This document shows positions 1 through 17,300 of a stretch of 64,000 nucleotides of DNA, piece by piece. Within the stretch, counting starts at the first letter, position 1; every line of letters begins with the position of its first letter. The DNA is taken from the NCBI GenBank assembly GCA_033675545.1, contig JAWDGP010004573.1:562501-626500 (forward strand), read 5' to 3'. Origin of the DNA: Elysia crispata. Taxonomy: Eukaryota > Mollusca > Gastropoda > Plakobranchidae. The notes beneath the pieces were generated by a model. The model was not told where the DNA came from. It saw only the letters and a list, made by a program, of their open reading frames with translations, and did no database searches. Both the position numbers and the translations under genes were made by a program.

Positions 1-597
1 AAAAATTGTTCTAGATTTTATCCTCATCCTTTCTAAGACATCCACAATCTATATCTTAATCATTAAACGGTGAAAATTGAAATGTACAGTAAAACGAAAA
101 ATGTTCCTTAACTATGCATAATATGCAAATCGATGCTTTGGAATTATTATCATTGAAAAAAATATTTTAGTGTTTGAGACAGTATAATAATAATTTGATA
201 TTTAAATAGTTTCATGTGAGCAGTCGGAAAAGTTTTATTGAAATCTAAAATTTGGAACGCTTCCAGATTAAGGAATATTCAAAAAAATTCAAACAAAATG
301 AGCTAGAAAAATCAATAAAAATTTAATAAAAAATTAACTATTTTTTTCAACTACGTTTATCCAGAGACTAAACACTCGACAGACAGTATTGGTTTGATGT
401 TTTTTAAATATTTTAAACGTTGAGAATTCTATAGTTTCCTGGCTTAGCAGTAATTGTTATTGTATGACCTGTGTTACAGACAATGAAATCTGGCAACCTA
501 GAAATGATGTTAAAATACATTTTAGTGAATGCATGAAAAGCTACTTTTAATTCTGGAAGTGGTTTGAATCAAGGAACATAACGTTACAACCAGACGA

Positions 598-775
598 CCC
601 TTTCAAGACCGTCCACTCCAGTTCAAGATCACGAAAATAAAAAAAAAAACCTGACCAAGTATCAATGCCTAATTTTGAATCTCATCCCTTTCAAGACCGT
701 CCACTCCAGTTCAAAATCACGAAAAAAAAAAAAAAAAAAAAACCTGACCAAGAATTAATGCCTAATTTTGAATCT
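598..775. repeat. Imperfect tandem duplication, two ~85-90 bp units
   Basis: Unit 1 (598-682) and unit 2 (686-775) both start CCCTTTCAAGACCGTCCACT and end CCTAATTTTGAATCT. Between these ends they share a CACGAAAA motif, a poly-A run of different length and CCTGACCAAG. The main length difference is in the poly-A run, which suggests a fairly recent duplication followed by homopolymer drift. Confidence 0.9.
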
Positions 776-3003
776 AATTATTATAGTTATGCAATTAACT
801 TATCTTCACAATGAGTGGACAAGTGAAAGGAAGCTCTAAATATGGCAAAACTTACGAGTAAGACTGTTGCCTATTGGAAAAGCGAGTATTCAGTAAGAAA
901 AGAAGTAACTGATTTTCCTGCTTATTTACAAGGTAAACGTTTTGGATCAGATGTGACGAAACTATTATGTCAAGTTTGAACCCCAGGATAGGTCTATCTC
1001 CCTACTCTTCCCTTCGATTAATCAACTTTACACACAACTTCTTTGTAATAAAAGTGTCTTCAAAGCTTTCTCATCGAAAGAAAAACTGACAATTTTTATT
1101 GAATGTAATTAATTGAAAGGTACTGTGGATAATTAATATTACTGTAAATATCCTGCGAGCATAGCGCAATGCGAATCCTTTTGAATGAGGTAAATTGATG
1201 TACTAAAACAGTGGTAGACAAAATATTTCTATATAAAGAGGAATAAACTCAAGTCATCTAAGTTACACAATACAGACTTTAAAAGGTTGAGATATTAAAG
1301 AAAATTCTTTGTTGAACTGGCCACTTTGTTTTATACCAGATTGGTCGCTCATTGACTTGGGCTTTTTCTTTGACTCTTACGGGTTGTACTTTGACTCTAG
1401 ATAGCTCCTACATTGTAATGTGAAGAAGTTCCAGGAAACGAACGTAAAATAGCCTCTTTTCTTAAGTCGAATAGAAAATTTCTTAAAATTCTGACTTCGT
1501 ACTTTTAAGTTAAGATGGAAAAATATATAATTGTTGTTGACGACTGAAAAATTGAAACAAGACTAAGCCAGATCTAAATTCTCTTTATTCTGCAATTTAA
1601 TTTTCTCTTGTCAAGATGACTTTAAGACCCAAATGCAGCTCAAAAAGAGCTCATCCCTACGAAATTTTTGGAAATTTATATAAGCTTCAATATGAAGATG
1701 ATGATCTCTTTCTTTTTTTTTTCCACATTATTTTCAATATGAATAAAGAAAAAAAATATCTGAATTTTTCAAAAATTAAAAACGAAATTAATGGGAGTAT
1801 GTGAAAGAAAACCACTAAAATAATGACTTCAAATGAAAATTTTCTTTTCATTTTTTTTCAGCGATCTATATGTTACTCTGTCTGTTGCAGATGTTCCAAC
1901 AAGAAAGCTTAAGAAGTTTTTAATGAACTAAAGAAGAAATACTTTGAAAGCTCAATAGTAAGTGAGTTGATTAAATGAGTTGTGACCTAAAACCTGATGA
2001 AAGATCAATGAATTAATTCATGTTATGGTCCTTTATTTCTCAATCCCTTCCAAGTTGCTTCTCATTTAGTAATAATATTAGTGAAAGTGGCGCCTTCAAA
2101 ATTGATCTACATAGTTTTTACTAACATGGTGCTTTAATATATATGCCGTCTCGGCAGAATGATACTGAAACTATTATCAAGATCATACTTGAGTTACATT
2201 CGTATTGCTCTGGCATTTTTTAAAAATATAATCAGCTTATGCATGTTTATTTTGGTGAATTTCAAGAAGCTCTAGAAACAGAGAAAAGATCAAAATTTTG
2301 TTTCAAGTGAAAATGTGATGAACTCTTATGGATGAATAATCTTTCCGCTGACATTGAGATCAAGGAGTGACATTTAATTTGCATGTGTGTGTGTGTTTCT
2401 TTTCTTGTTTACACCACAGACTGTGTTTACATGCACTTCTCGGAATCGCAATCAAACTATACCCAATATTACTTTGATCAATTTAAAAACATAGGGATTT
2501 CCGTTTATATCTCCGCTCAAAAGATGTGTGCAGAACGTATCGAACGCTTTTTTTATCCCTCATGTTGGCTGGAGTCAACAATCTTTTCTGTGAGTATTGT
2601 ATTAACTAGGGATGGTGATATCACTTTTCTATGACATTTCAGGCCTTTTTTGCCTTGTGATGATTTTAAAGACGATAAAAACTAATTATTTAAGGAATGC
2701 TTGTACGTGATGAAGATGTAACGTGTAATTAAAACCGGAGGCTTATTTCTTTTGCACAGGACCTAGAGTTGTAATTCAAAGGTCGTGTAAAATATATCTA
2801 CGATTTCCTTCGGTAACATTCAGTTCGTTTTTTTTTTTTTTTGTTGTTGTTCCAAACACATAAAATGTTTGTATATTATTATTTATAGCTTCGTTTTGTT
2901 TTCAATCCTAGCTTTTAAGAGGTTTGAAACTTTATCACAAGAAAATTTAGTTTTTTCTCTTCATTTCTAACCTTTCTCATCATCATTATCATCATCAGCA
3001 TCA

Positions 3004-3006
<3 letters not shown>

Positions 3007-3098
<92 letters not shown>
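3007..3098. repeat. (TTA)n microsatellite, ~30 units
   Basis: Almost uninterrupted TTA trinucleotide array of about 92 bp. The poly-Ile open frame on the minus strand here is only a product of the repeat. Confidence 0.97.
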
Positions 3099-3402
3099 TT
3101 CTTATTATTAAAAAATTTTGCAATTCTTAATTGCAGAATGTCTACAACATAATTATAGTCAGTTTTTTTTTTCAAGACTCATTTAGATGTCAAGGTGTAT
3201 ATTTTAAGCACGAGTTGATTGTTTTCCCCCTTTTATTTACCTCAAATTAGTTCATCATGTAACGTTAGTGAGGGTCTCATTGTTCTTTGATTTTTTTTCA
3301 CTTCGCTCAAACCCCAGAATTTACGTACATGAATTACACTTCTTGTGCTTTTTACCCCTTTCCCCCATAAGCTTGCATTGTCTGATAGTGTAAAAAGATT
3401 GG

Positions 3403-3547
<145 letters not shown>

Positions 3548-3857
3548 GTCTATCTCTCTCTGATGATTAAACCTTTCTTCATATTACTTTTTTTTTAAAT
3601 TAATGCATGTTGTCTCTTAGTGCTTGCTTCTGTCTCTAAATGAATCAAATAGGTTTTACGGGCATCACGTCTTTGATAATGTATATTATCGATGAAGAAG
3701 AGAAAAATTATTTGCAATGTCTTCTGTGGGATTGTACAAAATACTTTCATTAAACTGTTGTGCAATATTATATATTATATACTTGCATTGCTCAATCTCA
3801 ATCACGATATAATCTTGAAGACTTTAGTTGCAAAGACAATAACAACACGGAAGAAAG

Positions 3858-7890
<4,033 letters not shown>

Positions 7891-8272
7891 CCTGACCTAC
7901 ATTTGACCAATCCAATTCGGGTTTGAAGATTTCAGTTCTGAGAGAATCATACCCATTTCTTTGTAATTTTCTCCACGGTAAAGCGGTCTTCATTAGGGGA
8001 TGCTTTCCTTCCCCCCGCCCCCACCACCACCCTCGGATTTACTAGTATCTAACCAATAGCAAATACAGTAGCAGCCCATCAAATATACTATGGGTATTCT
8101 TCAATCCTTGGTTTCCGTTACAAGCCGCGCCATCAAACAACTAATATCACTAAAGTCTGCGAACCCCTCTTTCTCATTCACACAGTCGTATTTGGTAGGA
8201 AAAAAAATAGCAATCATGAATGTTACCAGCTTCCTTTCAAGGAACTTCGTGTATTATCGGTGCTGCAACATA

Positions 8273-8278
8273 AATAAA
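8273..8278 (+). terminator. Candidate polyadenylation signal of the 3858 gene
   Basis: First AATAAA seen on the plus strand after the TAG at 7890, about 380 bp downstream. Position is the only evidence. Confidence 0.35.
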
Positions 8279-9243
8279 TTAAAGTTATCACTTGGTAAAG
8301 TAAGAGAATGGTCTTAGACACAAGTACCTAAAATATGTTAAGTTAGATAAGAAAACTCTGCAGAGAATGCCCTAACACACAGCAAGGATACCTGAAGAGG
8401 CCTCTGCATGATAGGAAATTATTTTTTCATCTATATTTCCTTGTTAGCTTAAAACTGTAATTGAAGTATAAGTAGACGTAAAACAATTGTTCTTCGTGGG
8501 TATGATGATGTGCTGAAAACAAACTTTTAGATGACCCTAAAAATCAGAGTAAAATGCGGACAATTTATTACATCATAAATACACTAATGTTTGCCATGAA
8601 ATGCTACAGGAAATAAAGCAGCTCATTGATCAAGTTTCGCAAGTCTCTATTATCTGTCGTAACAACGTTTTTGATTTTCAGATGTAATATGAATAAATGT
8701 TTCTTATGATGATTTTTTTTTTAAACTCTAAATGTACATGTCCTTCTTCATATTTTTTAACGTTCACTTCTTAATCAATCAGCATAGGTCTTTGTTGCAA
8801 AACCCTAACAATAACTAGGAAATCATTTGAATAAAACAATATCACAGATATATCAATTTTAAATGATCATTATTTATCAATGCACCTTGCCTTTTCCAAC
8901 TTAACAACAAGCATAAAATCTTGGCTATCTTGTTTTCCTTCTGCTTCTTTAAAAAAAAACAAAAACAAAAAAAAAAAAAAAAAACCTAGCTGGATCCACA
9001 ACTTATAAGAAAAAAAAGATAATGTTGGGTGACGCATCGGTATTTCCCGAGCCACACATCTATTAGAACAGGTACACCTCTGTCAAAGGACTAGAAGCAT
9101 CTCACCTTTGACTTTTCCAAAAGTCGTTTTTATTTCCCTTTAATTTCATGAAAAACTAGTCGGAGTTGCACAGTAATACAAGCATACCTCTAACTAAATC
9201 TAAAGACGTCTTAATATTTTTTAAATTTATTTATTGGCAGTTA

Positions 9244-9244
<1 letters not shown>

Positions 9245-9323
<79 letters not shown>
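9245..9323. repeat. (CT)n microsatellite, ~40 units
   Basis: Uninterrupted CT dinucleotide run of about 79 bp. Confidence 0.97.
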
Positions 9324-9324
<1 letters not shown>

Positions 9325-10459
9325 AAATCCCCGTCTTAAGTATTTGAAGGAGCATCAGTTCTTTTCAACGGTTAAGGTTTCGCAATTTAAAAAAAAACAA
9401 CAAATTTTTCGTCTTTCGGTCGAACAGATCTAAATTGAATATTTTGGCTTTGATGCAGCAAGGATTCTTAATTGTTATGCATGGCGAGTTAAAGAGCAAA
9501 ACAATCAAACTAAGCTAGTTAACTAACAACATAAAAATATTTACATATAACTTTAGAAAAAGATACAAGGTTCTATGAGGGCTTTTTGAAACAAAAAGAT
9601 AAAAAAAAAACCACCCAAAATGAAGCCCTTTTGTCAGAAATGGAAGGTATACAGTGTGTTATTAAGTGGATATTTTTTTAAACTAATGTTAGAATTTTAT
9701 AAAATCAATTCATTGCTTAAAAAAAAAAATCAACGTATCAAAGTTAAGGAAATGGCTTGCAAGTAACTGGTTTTGTTTTGTATTTAAAGATTTCCTTTTC
9801 TTTTTTTTTTTTGACCCGGTCAACATTTATTTCATCTTTCTGATCAAGCGTGTTAGTTGAAGCAGTGTGTCTCTTCTCCGTCATTTTTTATCTAGACGTC
9901 TACGGGATTATTTTTTTAACACGGTACTTTTAGTCTTTGTTAACTGTTTCTGCTTCAAATTGTTGAGTTAATTATTCCAATACAGTATTCTAATTCGCGA
10001 AATGCATGGCCTCGTGGAGCGAGGACTCTATTCTTCGTTTCCTAGACACGTATCGCTCTCCCAAATGTCTATGAAAAAAAATACATGTACAAAGAATATG
10101 GCGACAAATACTTTACAGAAAAGACATACGAATTTTGCCGATTGTGCATTCCTCTTCGATAACCAATCTTTTGACCACAGCTAGCGTTTTCTTTTTTTTT
10201 TTTTTTTTAAACATGACAAAAATCGCCAAATTAACCAGGACTGTGGACTCTTCTGTCCGCCATGATGCACACATGTGTGTGACGTACGTTGATTTCCGGT
10301 AGATCGTTGCGTAAAAAAGGAAACCAAATTTCCTTGATTTTTTTTTCCCACGAACCTGTCCGGTCGGCTGGAACGTGTACCCTTAAATTACATAAACTAG
10401 AATTTTGAAAGACATTAAGTTCTTAAAGAAAACTTCAACACTGTGCCATACACGTCAAT

Positions 10460-10465
10460 TTTATT
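10460..10465 (-). terminator. Candidate SCAF4/8 polyadenylation signal
   Basis: AATAAA on the minus strand (TTTATT on plus). It is the first canonical hexamer I found downstream of the SCAF4/8 stop codon. Confidence 0.4.
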
Positions 10466-13400
10466 TTAATTTTCTAAGGTAACCTTAACAAGACATTACA
10501 TAAGCGAGACATAAAATCACTTCCAAACCAATAAATTCTTGCTCCCAAGAAGCAGATATAATAGTATGCTTCCCACATTTTACTTACCGGCAATGAAAGC
10601 TAACAGTATTTATACATGCACATATTTTTAAATAAAATTACGGTTTAGTCTCACTTGCAGAGATGCTTGTTTTTAAGTAAAATTTCATAATAAAATCAAA
10701 TAGCATCAGAGACAAAATATAACATTACAATGTTCCTTCAAAGTAAAATGAAGCAATTGACCATGCATTCTCTACTCTTCTCCGATTTCTGGTCTTAAAA
10801 AATCAATCAATATGTGGATCAGTGGCAAAGCCACCTGTGCATGTCTTCAAAGTATTAACAAAAAGATCAAACACAGCATGTTAATTGTTAAAAAGCTCTC
10901 TTATTAATTGAAAATAAGTCTATACAGTTTACAGGTACATGCAATCAAGTGACTCACAAAATAAAAAAAAACCCATCAAGATGGAGAACCAAAGAGGGAA
11001 CCGAAAAGTGAATCATTCATCATATCTAAAAAAAAAAACAAAAAAAACTAGAGATCGAATGCAACTGACAATATGAGCAAAGTGAAGCAAAATGTGTTCA
11101 CCAAACAAACAGCAATAAAAAACATAAAGCACTTCAACTGAGAAATAGGACTGAGTTGGTGAGAAAAGTTCGACTTTTACTGGATATTTTTAAAAAATCG
11201 TTCCCACCATTAACAAAAAATGGTACCGGACTATTCGGTCCTTGTGTACATGATTTACTCCTGGTGTTAGCTTAGGAGTTATAAATATGATAAAACCACT
11301 ACAGGTACAGGGCAGCATTTGAACAAGCAGGTACACACAACTTTGGCCAAAACTGCCGAGATCTACGCATCGCGCTCCATCTCATACATTCAGGAAAAAT
11401 CATTGAATTATCAAATATAGAAATGATTTCAGTCTTCTAGGTTCCAAGGTAAGACAAAAGTGAACTAAACTATATAATTCGACTTTCAAAAAAAGTTACA
11501 AACACACTCGGTCATTACCTCAATAAGCTCTTGACAAATGTATAAAAAATACAGTACTAAAGTACAAACCCAATCCCAATCTAGGCGCACGTCTTGGACA
11601 TAGCTTTTGGCTAACACCCGAAAAAACCTCGATAACTTCGGAGTTCACGTTATGTTTCAATCAACAACAATTTCTAAAGATTGAAGGCGGTACATAATCA
11701 ACGTCATGGTATATGTTTTACTCCAGCGCCCAAACGAAGCGTTAATAATGGTTTAATGAACATTATTCCATTTCATTTTCAGATGTACATGCACATATAT
11801 TTAGATCAAATGCGCACTGGCCTTTCAATATCTTTTCATGAAACTTCTGTTTTCACTGATTCTATTAGTAGCAGGCCTTATATGTGGCACTAGACTACTA
11901 CGTTCAATTTAAATTGTTTTCTCAAATCATAAATTTTACTCGATGATACTGTAATTGATATGAATGGCTAACGCATAATCTATCCACAATTGTTACCTTA
12001 GGTGTGTCGAGAACAAATACTAAAAATCTCGGAAGGCTCAGCGAAGACCCAACCCGTCTCAAATTCATTGAAACATAATCACTCAGCCACGGTCCATTAA
12101 ATGTCTGCAGGACACCCCCCCCCCCCCCCCCCACCCACTTATTTTTCTCCGAGTATGGGCAATATAAAATTGAACAAAGAATGCTGACTGTATTGATCCT
12201 CTATTTTGTTTTAAGTTATGTAGTCAATACCAATTTGTCCTCACAATAAAGATGAGGCTAGGACCTACAATGACGCTTCTTTTTAGTAAATTTTGTGTTC
12301 CGATATCATTATCAAGACTTTAGAGATAGTAAGCAGTATTATCATTTCCGTTCGTTCCTCATAGACGTGTAGTTTCAGACAGATAGGATAGGAGCCATAT
12401 TTCAATTTAAAAATCATATTGCGTTTCCAGGTTTGAAGTTAGAGCAAAATGCTAACGGTACCGTGTGTATTTGTTTCATGCTGAGCATATCGAGTACTTC
12501 GCCAAATTAACCCCCCCCCTCCCCCCCCCCCCAAAAAAAAAAAAAAAAAAAAAAAGGTCACATGTGCTAAACTCGTATCGGCCAGTCCAAATAATCTCTC
12601 TTATATTAGTTTTAACTAAATCTTAGGTGTGAACATGAGGCCTTGTTCCTATTTGAACATATTGAGCAAACTGTCTATCGTCCTGGTGTTGAAGATTTCA
12701 TGACTTATGTACTTCATGAAATTTACACGTTGCCCTTGCTTTCAAAATTCAGCTTTTTTGGCGCCCCAGGGGCGGGCGGAACGAGAGATAACAAGACACA
12801 TGAGGGAAGGGGGAGAGGCAGATACTAGAGACGTGAGGGAGAAAAAAAAAAGAAGCTTTTTAGCTTTTTACTACGAATATGTTCGGGAGACTTAATTCGA
12901 ATATGGGTGTAAAATGATTAATAAAATTCCTTTCTGTCCAATCTGAATTTTAAATAAGGCGGATTCATTGAAAATGGGACGAGACTAGCGGCTGAGACAA
13001 AAGATGCGCATACATGTAATTACCTTAGAAGTTAGAGCCCCACCTGAACTATTTTGAGTGAATGCACATATGGTAGTTGAAGGAAGCAATAATTTTTTTT
13101 TTTTTGTTTGTTTTTTTAACGAACACCGTGCTATTTCGAGGGGGCTCAACGGTACACATTTTGACAGTCAACAACTGAATTTCCATTTCCAATCTCTCAC
13201 TCGATACCTGATACTCTGAAATTGTCAGTTGCCTATCCCTCCTAGTCCTATACTTCCCTTTAGTCTACCTCTAATCTCATTAGTCAAAACTAGCAGACCC
13301 AATGTCAAAAAATCAAGCACAACGAATTTTTTCGTTCGCCCGTTCATCTCATCAGTTTCATCCAGTTTTAAATGCAATCTAGAAGCTGCCGTGAAACTGT

Positions 13401-14290
13401 CTCTTAGAGTTAGAACTGCATGACTGGAACGGGCTTACCTTACACGGTGGAAGGTTTTCGGTACCGAACTAAAGGCCCGCTTCTAATTGAAATACATGTG
13501 CTTGTGATACTGATAGTGATAGAACTTTGGCTAAGTTTTATAATTTTCGTCGAAGAACCTGATAAAAATGTAAATGACCGTCAAGCGGCATCAATTTTGA
13601 GTTAATTGTCACGGCAGTACAGGAGCGATAGCTTGGAGTAAGATTAAGAGCTAAGAATAGTAAGATGCTACAAATGTCGGTTTAAATAATTAAAAAAAAA
13701 AGGCTGAGCTGCTATACACCATATATGTATTACATCATTAGTACTACAAGTAGTACCTGTAAGCATACATTTTCTGCCGCATGCAAATCCAGTTTCACAA
13801 ACCTTTCAAACGGACGGTACAGAAGTTTTTTTTTTTGTTACCGTATACATGGACTAAGTACGGTAGAGATACTACTATTATTATTGTGCTGCCATGGCTC
13901 TGGTTGCGGTAATACAAGGCTTTGAAAAATTCATGCTCCCCCCTCCCGGTCATTTCTGACTGAAAATAAATGGGGGAAAGATGTGCGTGTATGAAACTGA
14001 TTAAAAATAAAATGTGAAACTAGACCGAAAGGAGAGAGCGACACACCTGACGTTACCGGATACCATTCTTTGAACCTTAGCTCTCCTCGCAGAAACTATA
14101 TATCTCATTATCTGCTCATACATACTATAGTATAACCCTAATGGGGAAGTAAGCTTCAAGCTAAAGATGTACATTAATTTATAATTTATAATGGAAACCG
14201 AAATACCGGCACAATGTATTTTTAACTCGGATCTTGGTATATTTCATTTCAAATGCAGGGGGTGTTCTTGTTAAAAGAAAATGTTGTATT

Positions 14291-14358
14291 GTCTGTCAAG
14301 TCACTGAACAAGATATTCATCATATTAAATATTTAAATTAAACGAGACTTGACAAGAC
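14291..14358. other. Inverted repeat / possible hairpin
   Basis: Arms GTCTGTCAAGTC (14291-14302) and GACTTGACAAGAC (14346-14358) pair with one bulged base around an AT-rich loop of about 43 nt. It lies inside the candidate SCAF4/8 3' UTR. No further support. Confidence 0.35.
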
Positions 14359-17300
14359 CATCTTAAAAATCATGTAGGCCTACTTGTAGCAAGGCTCTGC
14401 ATAGCCTATCCGATGTCTTGAAAAATGACATGATTTAAAGGAAAAAGGAGATGTCAAACGTGTGTGTGTGGGAGAATCAAATTATAAAAGACACTTTAGA
14501 CAGCGACATGATCGAGCGAGATGTCGAATGGGGTGTGAATTACGAGTAAGAATACTTCCGGTTCCATAGATCTAGCCACAAGTTCTACATAGAACTTTAG
14601 AAGCGAAGCAGCCCACCGAATTTTTATATCAATTGGATTTACAGTGTATGCATGGAAAAGAGATCTTTTTTTTTCTATATAAGAGTAAGCAAGACAAATT
14701 TATATGAATTGAAAGGTTCAAAAGCAGTTATAAACTGAAGTCACAATAATCGAAAATGAAATCAATACAGAACACTACAAATTTGCTCAATAAAACTGGG
14801 GTCAGCCTGTATGTAAAAAAAAAAAACCCTGTAAATTGTCAAAGAAAGATGATTAGTCATGTCAAAACTCGAACAGCCACGCCCCAGTTAAGGTACATAT
14901 CTACCATAGCACTACAGTACATCTTTCTTTGACTTCTAGTAGTTCCAATTCCAACGAAAGACCATAAAAACCAAAATCAACTTGATATCTATCATGGGCC
15001 TGTGGATCAGACAACTTCCGTTACCACCAAGGTCTAGAATTAACCAAAAGTTGAAGTTGGCCTACACCGTTAGTGAAGCAATTTGCACACAAAAAAATCT
15101 GGCCTAACATCCTTACACCGAGATGTCATAGTCATACACCCGATACGACATTGGGTGCCTACCAGTACCATACCGTATAATCAGTGGAGAGAACAGATCT
15201 AGAAAAGATAGAGATGAGAAAGAACGGTAAATTTTGTCCTAGATAAGGAGATAAATAATCTAGGAAGTAAATTTCGGGGCGGGGGAAACGAGACAGAGAG
15301 AGCTGCGGTACAACTACAACGTACAATAGTATGGTACTGTACGATACTCATGTAAAAATTTCCATTCGTTCTGGTTGAGTACATCTGTTTCAATTTCAAT
15401 GAGGACAGTTTTATGCAAACACATCTATCCATTCTGTCCAAGACTTTCACTTCTTGGATTCTTCATCCTATTTACATAGCATATATTGTGTAATTGGACT
15501 TTTCCGACGATTTATACTACAGTATAGGACTATTACAGTTCGAGTATGTACCTTGCAAGACAAACAAAAATAGCTATTAAGCTAGTCGTGGATGCCTTTT
15601 AAGAGTCAAAATTGAGCTTAAAGTTAAGGAGACCCTTAGTTTTAGACCCGATATTTACTGACGAGAACTTTAGTATTAATAGCAGTGTGAGACATGATTA
15701 GTAACATTAAGCTAGAACAAGATTTATCGACGGAATGCTGCAACTAGTATTAGTGCTAACAAGTAACATCTTTTCTCTAAAGTCTAAGCCTGCAAGTGCA
15801 ATCATTGTACACGCCGTTGATCTAGTACTTATCTACTACCAGTAATACTGAGCAAGGCTAATGAAAAGAAACTATGGCAGAGAATCCAATTACCAGTACC
15901 CTTTGAACTTACGATTCATAATCATATTATAAAAAAAAAACCATAATTTCTTGTAAAAACCTAACTGTTGTACCAGACAACGCACCGAATATTAGTTTTA
16001 GCCTCACGACTTTACCTGCAAGAATGCGACTCAAAAACAATTTTGAACCAGACTTTCAAAAACTTAAGATAAAACATAGGCCTTCCAACAATTAATAGAA
16101 CAATGCGTCACAGACAGCGGAGAGATACCAGTTATCTACCACTAGTGAAAGTTTACATTTCATTCTAATGTGTGGATGGTGTATACCTAGGCCCTACACA
16201 TGTGTGTATGTAAGCTTTTAACCATGATCCATTAATGCTGCTTCAGAGAGATGAAAATGAGAGGAGAGGACACACATGTATGGCAGCTCTCTGGCACATT
16301 AGGCACAGAGGCTGATACATACCTGGGGCCAGGAGCACTATGCAAAGCAAATCAAGAGGACTAGAGTAGGTCTAAGACTCTAACTATATGTATAAGTTGA
16401 CCTGTCAGCATTCAAAAAATTAAAAAAAAAAAAAAGGGTTAAAGCTCTGCACATAAACCCAAGAATTATATGTATTATGTATCTGCGATCAGGTGGGAAT
16501 GATCACAAGCAAGAAACAAGTACAGTGTACTTTTGACTTAAATTGCCTGATCCCCTTGATATAAAGCAACAAAAACAAATGGAACTCAAAGTTAATTCTG
16601 ATTACAATGAAACACAAAATCATTAAATTTAGATAAGCAAAGTTGAAAAAAAAAAGTTATGGTACCAAACCAAAACTGTGAGAAGACAACACTGACATGC
16701 CACAAAACTTTAAACAAGGTTGAAAAAATGGAAAACTAAATTGATCCCAATTTTCCATATATAACCATGGAAAAATACCTTGCAAACAGAAATTACAATA
16801 CTTGTAATATCCTACACATGTTCTTTCACAGCTATCTAATGAAAAAAGAAATTCACCAATTTTGTCAAACTGTTCAAGAAAATGGTATGGTATAGATTAA
16901 CCGCTGGTAAAATAAGAGATGCTAACATATTTCAAATAATCAAAAAAATTTGAGTGAAAACATTATTCTTTTCTGCGGTAAAAATTGTTCACAATTTCAG
17001 TAACAATAAACATTCTCTCCTCCAACTCATTTGCAATTGCTACACATGTGATACTATGAAAACTCAAATTTAACTATTCAAAATAAGCTAAGGCGTTTCA
17101 GTGGGCACAAAGAATTAAAACAAATTTGAAATAAATTTAACTTTGAATAAAAGAGTTTGAGCTATAAAGACTTAGCCAACAAAAACATGCAAAAAGGTTA
17201 TACCTAGCTGAACTTGGAGACTAGCTAATTGATAAAAGATACATGTATAATCTTTTTTTTTCGTAAATTGGTCTGACAGATATAGGGAAAAAAAGAGAAA

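Larger units (their letters stand above)
7891..10440. other. Intergenic gap between convergent genes
   Basis: Lies between the 3' end of the plus-strand 3858 gene and the inferred 3' end of the minus-strand SCAF4/8 transcript. It holds a (CT)n array (9245-9323) and short A and T homopolymers. No coding exon is supported. Confidence 0.5.

Noticed and set aside
2430-2610. Patch resembling part of a dispersed repeat
   Set aside because: No terminal repeats or coding motif; identity could not be supported from sequence alone.
2915-3175. Poly-Ile open frame on the minus strand
   Set aside because: Translation of the (TTA)n microsatellite.
12115-12555. C18 run and C/A homopolymer block
   Set aside because: Unusual to look at but explained as homopolymers, possibly assembly-affected; no functional evidence.
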